From: Gemmatimonadota bacterium
Lineage (GTDB): Bacteria; Gemmatimonadota; Gemmatimonadetes; Longimicrobiales; Gaopeijiaceae
DNA length: 64,000 bases
Assembly (NCBI GenBank): GCA_040882465.1
Contig: JBBEBG010000020.1
Coordinates: 46,087 to 110,086 of the forward strand
Direction: 5' to 3'
In this document: positions 1 through 8,304 of the stretch, one piece after another
Numbering within the stretch: the stretch's first letter is position 1
Layout of the letters: each line of letters starts with the position of its first letter
Position numbers and translations under genes: made by a program
Notes under the pieces: generated by a model
The model's input: only the letters and a program-made list of their open reading frames with translations
Database searches by the model: none
Told to the model about the DNA's origin: nothing

Positions 1-8
1 TGGACCCC

Positions 9-803
9 GTGCCCCTCTTCAGCGTCGTCATCCCCACCTATGGGCGCGCAACCTTTCTCAACGCCGCGCTGGAATCGGTGCTGGCGCAAACGATCAACGA
101 TTGGGAATGCCTGGTCGCCGTGGATGGAGGTGAGGTTCCGTCGACACCCTCGGATCCGCGCATCAAGGTCATCAGGCGAGTTGAGAACGGCGGGCCTGCC
201 GCAGCCCGCAACTCCGCTCTCGATCACGCCATCGGCAAGTACATCGCATTCCTCGACGACGATGACACGTGGCTTCCCGACCGACTCGAGATCGCCGCTT
301 CCGGCCTGATTCGGGCTCCAGTCGCGACGTGTTTCGGCATTAGCCACGGAAGACTTTCGTGGCAGGGAGAGTGGGAGGGTGACGTGTCAGATACGTTGCT
401 CGAAGGAAAGGTCCCGTCCCTAAACTGCGTCGCTGTTCGCCGGGAGGTTGCCGTAAGGTTCGATGAGCGATTTCGAGGTGGCGAAGACGTCGACTGGCTA
501 TTTCGAGTGGCGCAGATCGCAGAGTTCACAACGGTGCCGCGGCCCGGCTTCGTGCTCGGAAACGCCGGCACCTATCGTGCGGACGCCCCTCAGCGATTAG
601 AGGGATTGCTGCTCTTCATGGAGGTACATGCGGAGTACCTGGCATCACACCCACGTGCCGCTGCCCGCCGATGGTCATTGTACGGAAACGCTGCTTTCCG
701 CGGGGGACGCAGGTGGGACGGCCGGCGCGCACATTTCCAGGCGCTTCGACATGATCCATGCTGGAAAAACCTCCAGGCATGGCTGTGCGCCTGCTTGCGC
801 TGA
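9..803 (+). CDS. Family 2 glycosyltransferase
   Basis: Inverting GT-A glycosyltransferase, probably adding a sugar to a surface glycan at the cytoplasmic membrane face. The N-terminus carries the GT2 opening strand (FSVVIPTYGR, residues 4-13), the nucleotide-binding region and a DDDD stretch near residue 78 serving as the DxD metal/nucleotide-sugar motif; a GGEDVDW motif near residue 157 fits the acceptor/base region. Length (264 aa) is normal for a short GT2. The GTG start is only 8 bases from the window edge and the frame is open upstream, so a slightly longer N-terminus cannot be excluded, but the domain begins at residue 4. It converges on the nonulosonate operon. Donor and acceptor are unknown. 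Confidence 0.85.
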   Translation: MPLFSVVIPTYGRATFLNAALESVLAQTINDWECLVAVDGGEVPSTPSDPRIKVIRRVENGGPAAARNSALDHAIGKYIAFLDDDDTWLPDRLEIAASGLIRAPVATCFGISHGRLSWQGEWEGDVSDTLLEGKVPSLNCVAVRREVAVRFDERFRGGEDVDWLFRVAQIAEFTTVPRPGFVLGNAGTYRADAPQRLEGLLLFMEVHAEYLASHPRAAARRWSLYGNAAFRGGRRWDGRRAHFQALRHDPCWKNLQAWLCACLR

Positions 804-852
804 AGACTCAACCGCGCGGATGCGCCCTCGCTGCAGCGACTGACCCTGCGCA

Positions 853-1752
853 TCATCCTCGCGGTGTGGCACCTTCTGAGTTGGGCATCCGGCGCAACCG
901 GCGCATCACTGGGAGTTCGCTGGCATAGATCGACTTCTTACCATCGCCGAGTGCCCTCTCCACGACTCGAATGTATTTCACCAGCCGAGCAAATCCCTCC
1001 GGCTCGACAGACGCTGCATGGTCACTTCCCCACATGCTGCGATCCAAGGTGATGTGGCGCTCGACAAAGGACGCCCCGAGCACAACGGCGGCGGCGGTCG
1101 TGACCAGACCAACTTCGTGCCCCGAGTATCCGATGGGGCAGGAGAACCGATCACGCAACGTAGAGATCATGCGAAGGTTCAATTCCGCCGGGTCACACGG
1201 GTAGGTGCTGGTGCTGTGGGTCAACACCAATCGGACCAAGTCGAATGTGTCCACCGCGGCATCGATCTGCTCCAGGGTGGACATCCCTGTGGACAAGACG
1301 ACGGGTCGCTCCTTCGCCCGTGTATGCTCGAGGAGGTCGCGATCCGTAAGCGTTGCGGAGGCCACTTTGTAAGCAGGTGGAACGAACTGTTCCATGAAGT
1401 CCACCGATTCCGTGTCCCAACAGGAGGCAAACCAGGTGATGCCTTTGGCCTTACAGTGCTTGTCGATGGCGAGGTATTCGTCGAAGCCGAACTCCACCCT
1501 CTCTCGGTACTCCATGTAGGTGATGTAACCCCAAGGGGTCTCCCGCATGAGTTTGCGCTGTGCTTCGGGAACGCAGAGCTCGGGCGTCCGCTTCTGAAAC
1601 TTGACCGCATCGCATCCCGCAGCGACGGCGGCATCGATTAGCGCCTTGGCGATCTCGACATCGCCGTTGTGGTTGATGCCGATTTCGGCCACCACATAAA
1701 CGGGATGTCGATCTCCCAGCCAACGATTTCCGATCTGAATCGCCCTATCCAT
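853..1752 (-). CDS. neuB: NeuB-family nonulosonic acid (sialic-type) synthase, short form
   Basis: Condenses phosphoenolpyruvate with a hexosamine-type sugar to form a nine-carbon nonulosonic acid. The TIM-barrel NeuB signatures are present: VAEIGINHNGD near residue 21, DAVKFQKR near 49, LSTGMST near 153, GYSGHE near 208 and ERHITLDRS near 232. At 299 aa it ends soon after the barrel, so the C-terminal SAF (antifreeze-like) domain of canonical 340-350 aa NeuB/LegI/PseI enzymes is missing. Its ATG overlaps the stop of the upstream CMP-transferase/phosphatase gene by 8 bases, implying translational coupling. It is the last gene of the minus-strand glycan operon. The exact product (Neu, Leg, Kdn or other) cannot be read from the sequence. 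Confidence 0.85.
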   Translation of the reverse strand: MDRAIQIGNRWLGDRHPVYVVAEIGINHNGDVEIAKALIDAAVAAGCDAVKFQKRTPELCVPEAQRKLMRETPWGYITYMEYRERVEFGFDEYLAIDKHCKAKGITWFASCWDTESVDFMEQFVPPAYKVASATLTDRDLLEHTRAKERPVVLSTGMSTLEQIDAAVDTFDLVRLVLTHSTSTYPCDPAELNLRMISTLRDRFSCPIGYSGHEVGLVTTAAAVVLGASFVERHITLDRSMWGSDHAASVEPEGFARLVKYIRVVERALGDGKKSIYASELPVMRRLRRMPNSEGATPRG

Positions 1753-3007
1753 CGTCGGGGTTCCCGGGGTTGGACTTTGCGAGGAGCATCTCAGCGAGCT
1801 CTCTTATTGCTCCGCGGCCACCGTTTCTTTCAAGCACGATCCGTGCCACCGCTTTGGCGCTGGGATGGGCATCACCCACGGCCACGCCACATCCTGCCAG
1901 GCTGAGGCACTCCACGTCGTTGATGTCATTGCCGACGAACACCACGTCGGCCAGAGAGATACCCAGGCTGCTCACGAGCTCCCCGAGGAAGGCGGACTTG
2001 TCGTCGATCCCTTGATGACAAGGCAGTTGGAGCTTCTCGCATCGACGTGCGACGACCGGATTCTTCTCTTTGGAGAGGACCACCACGCGATAACCCGCCG
2101 CCTTCAGTTTCTCGAGCCCTAGTCCGTCGCGGCGGCTGCAAACCACCGACTCAATGCCATCTTGATCGATCCAGACGCGGTCATCCGTGAAGACCCCATC
2201 AAAATCCAGCGCGATCAGGGCCACTTCACGTGGGAGCGGGCTCCACACCATGCTCGCCGGCGGCCTGACGACGTCGATCCGACCGTCGCGCAAGAGCCAC
2301 GATGCGAGATCCAGATCGTGCTGCGAGTCGATGTCCACGCAATATGCACTGTCGAACAGGAGAGGCAGGACGTGTTCCCCGGTCAGGGATCCTTTCTCCA
2401 GGATCGAACTCGTCCGAACGGCGTCTACGTGACCGGTTTGCCAGTACGTAGCGGGAAGGGCCTGCCTCGGCATGTTGTACGGTTCCGGAAACTCAGTGGC
2501 CAGAAGCGGCGTCAGGAATCCATCAACCCCCGCCTTCCACATCTTGAACGGATTTTGCATCGAGGGAGTGACGCCGCGGACGCAATCCGCCCCCGAAGAC
2601 GCCAGGAGCATTCTTACGGCTTCCTCCACCTTCCTTCGCGGGCGAAGAGGTGAAGTGGGGCGCAATTGGACGACGATGTCGGGCCGATAGCCTTCGGAGT
2701 CTTCGAGCCACTGGAGAGCATGCTGAAAGACGGGCAAATCCGGAGTCGAGTCCTCCGCAAGCTTCGCAGGTCTCAAGAAAGGCACCTCCGCTCCGTATCG
2801 ACGTCCGACGTCCGCGATCTCCTCGTCATCGGTCGATACGATCAGGCGAGAGATCGTGGGAGCCTCTGTTGCCGCAGCGATGGCATACGCGATGAGCGGA
2901 TGACCGTCGAGGAGGCGGAGGTTTTTGCGGGGAAGGGACTTGGATCCCCCACGCGCGGGCACGACCGCGAGCACCTCTGGACTCCCCCCCACTACCACGA
3001 GGTCCAC
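1745..3007 (-). CDS. neuA: Bifunctional CMP-nonulosonate cytidylyltransferase / KdsC-like HAD phosphatase
   Basis: Two domains are visible. Residues about 10-235 are a CMP-NeuAc synthetase (NeuA) domain with the CTP-binding P-loop-like motif VVPARGGSKSLPRKN, a QLRPTSPLR motif near 114 and the VDIDSQHDL end motif near 224. Residues about 262-410 are a KdsC-type HAD phosphatase: nucleophile motif LDFDGVFTD at 267-275 and acidic motif VGNDINDVECL. The phosphatase would remove phosphate from a nonulosonate-9-phosphate and the NeuA part would activate the free acid with CTP. The same domain order occurs in animal CMAS and some Bacteroides enzymes. The gene overlaps the SDR gene upstream by 16 bases and neuB downstream by 8. 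Confidence 0.88.
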   Translation of the reverse strand: MDLVVVGGSPEVLAVVPARGGSKSLPRKNLRLLDGHPLIAYAIAAATEAPTISRLIVSTDDEEIADVGRRYGAEVPFLRPAKLAEDSTPDLPVFQHALQWLEDSEGYRPDIVVQLRPTSPLRPRRKVEEAVRMLLASSGADCVRGVTPSMQNPFKMWKAGVDGFLTPLLATEFPEPYNMPRQALPATYWQTGHVDAVRTSSILEKGSLTGEHVLPLLFDSAYCVDIDSQHDLDLASWLLRDGRIDVVRPPASMVWSPLPREVALIALDFDGVFTDDRVWIDQDGIESVVCSRRDGLGLEKLKAAGYRVVVLSKEKNPVVARRCEKLQLPCHQGIDDKSAFLGELVSSLGISLADVVFVGNDINDVECLSLAGCGVAVGDAHPSAKAVARIVLERNGGRGAIRELAEMLLAKSNPGNPDDG

Positions 3008-3792
3008 CCTCCATCCACGACGAGGTTCGCTCCCGTCATGTAAGAGGACGCGTCCGACGCCAGGAACAACAGAGCCTCCCCGTACTCACCTCGATCCGCC
3101 ATTCGGCCGAGCGGTACGCGCGCACTGTAGCGCGCGGTGAACTCAGGATCGTGGTCGTTGAAGACGCCGCCCAGTGTGAACGAATTCACGCGAATGTTCC
3201 TGCCGGCCCAGTAGGCAGCCAAGTATCGGGTAAGCCCCAGGAGGGCGCTCTTTGACACGGAATAGTCGACCGGCTTGAAGGTGCGCTCATCTTGTGATTC
3301 TTTCTCATAGATGCGCTGGTCGGGCCCTACCATTCCGTAGATGGAGGACACGTTGATGATCACGCCTCGGCCTTGATCCAGCATGGGAAGGGCGACTGCC
3401 TGAGCACACAGAAACGCACCCGCAACATTCACCGCTAGACTTCGATTGAAGAGCTCGAGCGGGTAGTCCTCGAAGGCCGTCACATGACGCCCCTCGTTCC
3501 CCGGATCGAACTTGGGATCGATGGCGGCATTGTTCACAAGAACGTCGAGGCGACCGTACTCCGTAAGCACTTCTCCAACCATCCGCTGCACAGATTCCTT
3601 CTCGGACACGTCGACCTGGACACCTTTGGCGCGAACCCCGGTCTCCCGGGAGACCGACATGGCAAGTCGCGCGGCCGCTTCACCATCGACGTCGGCCACG
3701 ACCGGATGCGCACCCGCCTTACCTAGGACGCGGCAGTACTCGGTGCCGAGCATACCGGCGCCTCCCGTGACGACGACAACCCGTTCCTTCAT
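2992..3792 (-). CDS. SDR-family oxidoreductase (PtmA-like, nonulosonate cluster)
   Basis: Short-chain dehydrogenase/reductase with a classical Rossmann fold: glycine motif TGGAGMLG at residues 9-16, NNAA near 87, a catalytic Ser in INVSSIYG near 146 and YSVSK near 177 (catalytic Tyr/Lys), then the C-terminal MTGANLVVDGG motif. Length (266 aa) is typical. The sequence style resembles PtmA-type SDRs from flagellin/LPS nonulosonic-acid clusters, in keeping with the adjacent NeuA-KdsC and NeuB genes. It probably oxidises or epimerises a sugar intermediate of the pathway. It overlaps the next gene by 16 bases and lies 27 bases after the Gfo/Idh gene, so all are co-transcribed. Substrate unknown. 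Confidence 0.82.
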   Translation of the reverse strand: MKERVVVVTGGAGMLGTEYCRVLGKAGAHPVVADVDGEAAARLAMSVSRETGVRAKGVQVDVSEKESVQRMVGEVLTEYGRLDVLVNNAAIDPKFDPGNEGRHVTAFEDYPLELFNRSLAVNVAGAFLCAQAVALPMLDQGRGVIINVSSIYGMVGPDQRIYEKESQDERTFKPVDYSVSKSALLGLTRYLAAYWAGRNIRVNSFTLGGVFNDHDPEFTARYSARVPLGRMADRGEYGEALLFLASDASSYMTGANLVVDGGWTSW

Positions 3793-3819
3793 AGGTTCCT
3801 CTTGTGAGGCCGTCGAGAT

Positions 3820-4848
3820 TCAGACTTCCGATATCCTGACGGCTTGATTCGTTCGTGCGGACTCCTTGAGGGCGAGAGCAATGCCCAGCGCTCGGCTTCC
3901 GTCTGCCAGGGTAACTTCGGGTTCCTCCATTCCCTCCATGCACGCGAGGAAATGCCTCATTTCATCGAGGAACATGGTGTTGCGTTCGAAGCCAGCGGGA
4001 ACGGGAATCACGTCCCAAGTTGTTGAGTCCTCACGCCAGATGCGAACGGCACCGTCCGAGTTGTCCCAGGTGAGGGTGCCATCTGATCCCACGACCTTCA
4101 AGTCGTGACATGGTGGCCGCTGAACGTAGTCGAGATGTACGGTACCCGTGACGCCCGAATCAAAAGTCAGCAGTGCATGAGCCGTATCCTCGACGCCGAG
4201 GTCGAACCCGCGGGAACCCACGATGCACATGACAGTCTGCACGGGACCCAACAGCCAGGTAAGGTAGTCGAAGGGGTGACACAGGGTCAGAAGGACACCC
4301 CCGCCGAGGTCGGACCGCGCGCTGTACCCGCGTCTGAAGTCTTCCCCCGGATGCCAGTTCGGGAGGTACTCCCCCCAACGGACGTGGGCGGACACGACCC
4401 GGCCGATCGCACTCGCATCGAGAAGACGTTTGACATCCTTCAGGCCGGGATGGAATCGAAATTGGAATCCGACCAGGACCTTCAGGCCGTTCTCTTTTGC
4501 AACGCGCTCTAGTTCCACCAGCCCGTCGGGCGTGTGCGAGACGGGCTTCTCCAAAAAGAGATGGCAGCCCGCCTCGGCGGCGGGTCCGGCCACTTCCAGC
4601 CGGAGAGCCGTTGGATTGGAAACGATCGCGGCCACGGGACGGCGACTGAGCGCCGCGGCAAGGTCCGTCTCGGCGGGCATGTCGTCGAACTCCGGGCTCG
4701 AGGACGGTCCCTTCCCGCTGCGTACCAAAACGAAACGGGTCCAACCAAGGGTTCGTAGGTTTCGTACATGACGACGGCCAACCGAGCCGAGGCCGGCGAC
4801 CAGAATCTCCCGATCTCCGGATGCTTCGAGGTCAGGCGGGTTCGACAA
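3820..4848 (-). CDS. Gfo/Idh/MocA-family NAD(P)-dependent sugar oxidoreductase
   Basis: The N-terminal Rossmann domain shows VAGLGSVGRRHVRN (residues about 18-31), and the family motif FLEKPVSH sits near residue 97. The C-terminal alpha/beta substrate domain contains GGGVLLTLCHPFDYLTWLLG, where the His/Asp pair is at the family's active-site position. Such enzymes oxidise or reduce nucleotide-activated or free sugars. The ATG lies inside the end of the preceding gene (17-base overlap). In Ptm-like nonulosonate loci a Gfo/Idh gene commonly accompanies the SDR, so a role in making the sugar precursor or modifying the nine-carbon acid is likely. Substrate is not identifiable. Confidence 0.85.
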   Translation of the reverse strand: MSNPPDLEASGDREILVAGLGSVGRRHVRNLRTLGWTRFVLVRSGKGPSSSPEFDDMPAETDLAAALSRRPVAAIVSNPTALRLEVAGPAAEAGCHLFLEKPVSHTPDGLVELERVAKENGLKVLVGFQFRFHPGLKDVKRLLDASAIGRVVSAHVRWGEYLPNWHPGEDFRRGYSARSDLGGGVLLTLCHPFDYLTWLLGPVQTVMCIVGSRGFDLGVEDTAHALLTFDSGVTGTVHLDYVQRPPCHDLKVVGSDGTLTWDNSDGAVRIWREDSTTWDVIPVPAGFERNTMFLDEMRHFLACMEGMEEPEVTLADGSRALGIALALKESARTNQAVRISEV

Positions 4849-6214
4849 TGGCGTATCTGTCCGTAACGGCTTTCAGCCGAGCACCTCGATAGAATTCCTG
4901 GCACCCTCGCACGACGCCCGCGATCCGCGTTGGATCCATGCGGCCACGCTTGGACTCCACGTAACTGGGCTGGCGCGGCCGAAGCTTCCGTCGCAGGAAT
5001 CCCATGGGACGAAACCGCCTGGGCCTCGGAGGAACTCGCACGTCCGAGGAATCGATCGCCCGCTCATTCATCACGTTCAGGGTTTCTTCGACCAGGAGTG
5101 GGGTCGCAGGACGTACGAGATTGTTAAGCATCTCGAGAGCCGGCGGTGACCAGGTTTGGGGATGGAGGACTCCGTTCAAGAGCCCCGCCGCCTTCTCGAG
5201 CGCTTCCCCGATCGTGCCAACTGTGACGCCAGCTTCCCGTGCAACCGTTTCGCCGCGTCCGGTGTCTCGCTCCCGATCCGGCCAGAAGTGCAGGACAGGA
5301 CGACCCGCGATGGCCGCCTCAACTCCCGTTGTGCACTTGCAATGCACCACGAGCGACGCGCTTCGTATCCAGGATACGACGCTTCCATCCTGAATGACGA
5401 CCACATTCTCCAAGGGCCCAAGTGCGACCTCATAAAACTCGACGCTCTCGCTCGGATGGGGACGCACGACGATCGTGAATTTCGGATTCGCGACGGCCAG
5501 TTCCTTGATGAGAACCAAAAAGCTGGCGAGGTCGCGGGCGTCTTGACTCCACTTCGAGTACCAGAGATCGCGGACTTCGTGGGGCGACATCCAACTCGGC
5601 CACGCGACAGGCAACATTTCGTGAAGGAAACCGAAAGTTGGACCCTCGGCATGCATGACAGCGGGAAAACGCGTGTTGACCAAAATGTAGGGGAGATACC
5701 GACTCCGCGACTGGGACTCATAGGTCGAGTCGATCCAGGCAAACTTGGGAGCGCACACGTCGAATCGGGGACTTCCCGTGACTGTGAACGTCCCGTTCAA
5801 TGTCGGGACTCGCGCGGACAGCAGGGCGGCCTGCTTCTTTCCCCACGTGCAAACCTTGGCGTACGACCCCTGGGCAAAGAGCTCAGGTGGATGTGAGCGA
5901 AGAACGCAGGTTTCCCAGATTTTTTCCGGGTAGATCCCACCCTCGTCGTGGTGGTAGATCAGTGGCGATTCGTTGCGGATGAGATCGAGAACCAGAGAAG
6001 TGCGTTCGTGCTTACGGTTGAAGACGGATTTGCCGAGCCATATGACACGACGTGAATGACGCGCGATCTCGTGAGCGGACTCCTTGTGCGCGACGATTGC
6101 TCGGCAGCCGCGGTCGGCGAGTGCCGCGGCGAGCACGAGCTTGCTGTCGAGCTCCCGGGTCGCCGTCTCGATGGACATGAGAACGGTCGGAAGGTCACGC
6201 TCCAGGCGCTTCAT
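4832..6214 (-). CDS. Surface carbohydrate biosynthesis protein (GT-B-like)
   Basis: A 460-aa protein resembling the 'surface carbohydrate biosynthesis protein' family found in sialic/legionaminic and capsule loci. The N-terminal ETATRELDSKLVLAAALA motif is typical of that family, and residues about 265-345 carry a GT-B-like C-terminal half with VVRPHPSES and a later HCKCTTGVEAAIAGRPVLHFW segment resembling the nucleotide-sugar binding loop of CDP-/CMP-sugar transferases. A transferase role on CMP-nonulosonate or a related donor is an inference from this and from neighbouring neuA/neuB. The last ~70 residues are basic. It sits 45 bases downstream of the ABC exporter gene and overlaps the Gfo/Idh gene, within one operon. 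Confidence 0.7.
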   Translation of the reverse strand: MKRLERDLPTVLMSIETATRELDSKLVLAAALADRGCRAIVAHKESAHEIARHSRRVIWLGKSVFNRKHERTSLVLDLIRNESPLIYHHDEGGIYPEKIWETCVLRSHPPELFAQGSYAKVCTWGKKQAALLSARVPTLNGTFTVTGSPRFDVCAPKFAWIDSTYESQSRSRYLPYILVNTRFPAVMHAEGPTFGFLHEMLPVAWPSWMSPHEVRDLWYSKWSQDARDLASFLVLIKELAVANPKFTIVVRPHPSESVEFYEVALGPLENVVVIQDGSVVSWIRSASLVVHCKCTTGVEAAIAGRPVLHFWPDRERDTGRGETVAREAGVTVGTIGEALEKAAGLLNGVLHPQTWSPPALEMLNNLVRPATPLLVEETLNVMNERAIDSSDVRVPPRPRRFRPMGFLRRKLRPRQPSYVESKRGRMDPTRIAGVVRGCQEFYRGARLKAVTDRYAIVEPA

Positions 6215-6259
6215 CCCTATCCCACCTCCCCGACGGCCATGAAGGAGCGTCCTCGGTCG

Positions 6260-8107
6260 TCAAATGCGAGCCATGGCTCGAAAGGCCGACGAAGACTCGA
6301 CAAGCTCGTCGTACCTGCCCGAGGCAATGACGTGCCCCTCTTCCATGACGTGAATCACATCGCACTCCGCTACGGTCGTCAGCCGGTGGGCAATCAAGAG
6401 GATCGTACGCTGCCTGGAGAGGTCTCGGATCGCCTGCATGACCACGTCCTCGGTGACGTTGTCGAGAGCGCTCGTGGCCTCATCCATGACGAGGACCGCT
6501 GGATCATGATAGAGGGCCCGCGCGATTCCGATCCGTTGCCGCTGACCGCCGCTGAGGCGAATCCCCCGCTCACCCACGATCGTGGCGTATCCGCCGTCGA
6601 GGGTGGCCACGAAGTCGTGAAGATGCGCAGCGATGGAGGCGCGCCGTACGGCCTCCAAATCGACCTTTTCAGGCGGAATTCCGAACGCGATGTTCTCGCC
6701 GATCGAGGCGTCGCAGAGGAAGATGGACTGTGGAACGTACCCCACGGCTTGCTGCCACGCCGGGAGAAGTTGATCGTCCAGGACCCGGTCGCCCACGAGG
6801 ATCCTTCCTTCCATTGGTTCGAATAAGCCGAGAAGGAGGTCGATCAGCGTCGTCTTTCCTGAGCCGGTCGCGCCCACGATCCCGGAGGTGTAGTTGAACG
6901 GAAACTCCAGGCTGACGTGATCGAGGGCCGGTCGGTTCGCACCCGGGTACCTGAAAGTGACGGCGTCGAAGCGGATCGACTCGCCGGCACGAGGTGATAC
7001 GGGCGCCGGCTCCTCCTGAATCCCTTTCTCCGGCTGGGAAGACCAGCTGCGTGCGCTGCTCGCTTTCCACCCCTCGCGGTAAAGGTCGGCGTGGAGCTCC
7101 TCCACCGCCGGTGCCTGGAACCTGATCTTCGTGAAAGCGGCGAAGAGTTCCTGCACAGCGGGAATCAACCGATTCGCACCGAACGCGTAGACGGCGAGGA
7201 GGGGAAAGATCTGATCCAGAGATTCGCGCGTTTGGAGGAGGTAGAGTGTGACCACGACGATCCCCCCGTAAGCCAGCGTCTCGAGCGCGAAGCGCGGCAG
7301 CAATCCCACCAGGTTATGCGAAGCGATCGCTCGCGCGTACCGAATCGAAGGACCGCGGAACCGCTCGAGAAAGTGCTCCTCCCTTCCAAGGACTTTCAAC
7401 TCCTTGATTCCGCCAAACGCCTCGTTCACGACCTGGAAACGCTCCGTCTGCGCGGCGACGCCTACGGCGCCGAGTCGACCCTGCTTTTTTCGTACGAGGC
7501 CGTACACAGCGGCATAAAATCCCCCGATGGTCAGGGAGACGAGCACGGCCAGCAGCGGATCGACGGCAACCAGAAGAACGACGATAAAGAGCGAGGAAAT
7601 TCCTCGTGAGACAATGTTTGCGGCCGAAACGAAAAGTCCGCCGGTGACCTGAGAAACCTGGTTGAGCAGTGTGCTCCCGAGCCGGGCGGAGTTCTGGTTC
7701 AGGTGGTATGCATAGGGGGAACGGAGATAGACCTGGAGGAGACGATCCGAGAGCTTTCGATGGGCACGCCACTGAAAGCGTACGAGGATCCAGCTGGTCA
7801 TGGTATTGAGCCCGTTCGAGGCCACCATGGTGATCACGAAAATGATCCCGAGCGTGATGATGAACGAGTTCGTGCTGGCAAATCCGAAGGACTCATACGC
7901 CCAGGAGAGATACTGGTTCTCCGAGATCACCGTGGGATTGGAGACGACGGCGAGGAACGGCATGATCGAGGCGATACCCACCGACTGCAGAAGCCCGGTG
8001 ATCACCATGGCGACCACGATCCCCGCGAGACGCCAGTGGTCGCTGGGGTCGAAGAGCTCCAGCATCTTTCTCGCGATCACCAGCGTTCCTTCCTTCGGTC
8101 GTTCCAT
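6260..8107 (-). CDS. ABC-type glycan/lipid-linked oligosaccharide exporter (MsbA/PglK type)
   Basis: Full half-transporter: an N-terminal six-helix export domain (residues about 20-320) followed by an ATPase domain (about 380-615) with Walker A GATGSGKTT, Q-loop YVPQSIFLCDASIGEN, signature LSGGQRQR, Walker B VLVMDEATSALD and H-loop IAHRLTT. Type-IV ABC exporters of this shape flip lipid-linked glycans or lipids across the inner membrane. I chose the ATG at 8107 (MERPKEG), about 15 residues before the first hydrophobic stretch, with a purine-rich GGAAGAAG just upstream. The open frame continues far upstream but that part is an out-of-frame shadow of the GMC gene. First gene of the nonulosonate operon, so likely the flippase for its product. 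Confidence 0.87.
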   Translation of the reverse strand: MERPKEGTLVIARKMLELFDPSDHWRLAGIVVAMVITGLLQSVGIASIMPFLAVVSNPTVISENQYLSWAYESFGFASTNSFIITLGIIFVITMVASNGLNTMTSWILVRFQWRAHRKLSDRLLQVYLRSPYAYHLNQNSARLGSTLLNQVSQVTGGLFVSAANIVSRGISSLFIVVLLVAVDPLLAVLVSLTIGGFYAAVYGLVRKKQGRLGAVGVAAQTERFQVVNEAFGGIKELKVLGREEHFLERFRGPSIRYARAIASHNLVGLLPRFALETLAYGGIVVVTLYLLQTRESLDQIFPLLAVYAFGANRLIPAVQELFAAFTKIRFQAPAVEELHADLYREGWKASSARSWSSQPEKGIQEEPAPVSPRAGESIRFDAVTFRYPGANRPALDHVSLEFPFNYTSGIVGATGSGKTTLIDLLLGLFEPMEGRILVGDRVLDDQLLPAWQQAVGYVPQSIFLCDASIGENIAFGIPPEKVDLEAVRRASIAAHLHDFVATLDGGYATIVGERGIRLSGGQRQRIGIARALYHDPAVLVMDEATSALDNVTEDVVMQAIRDLSRQRTILLIAHRLTTVAECDVIHVMEEGHVIASGRYDELVESSSAFRAMARI

Positions 8108-8304
8108 TCGTGACAGACTTCTTCCGGGCCAAGGGGCTCGCCTGAAGGAAATCTGCAAGAACCGCGCCCTCCTGGAAACCTTGTCCGCCGGAAGGGCTCC
8201 GGCTCGACCGACAGCGCCGGACGGCATAGGATAGGCTGCTCCCTCGGCCCGCAGGCGGATCGAGCACCGGAGCGCGAGGGCTCCCCCGTCAAGGATGTAC
8301 TGGG

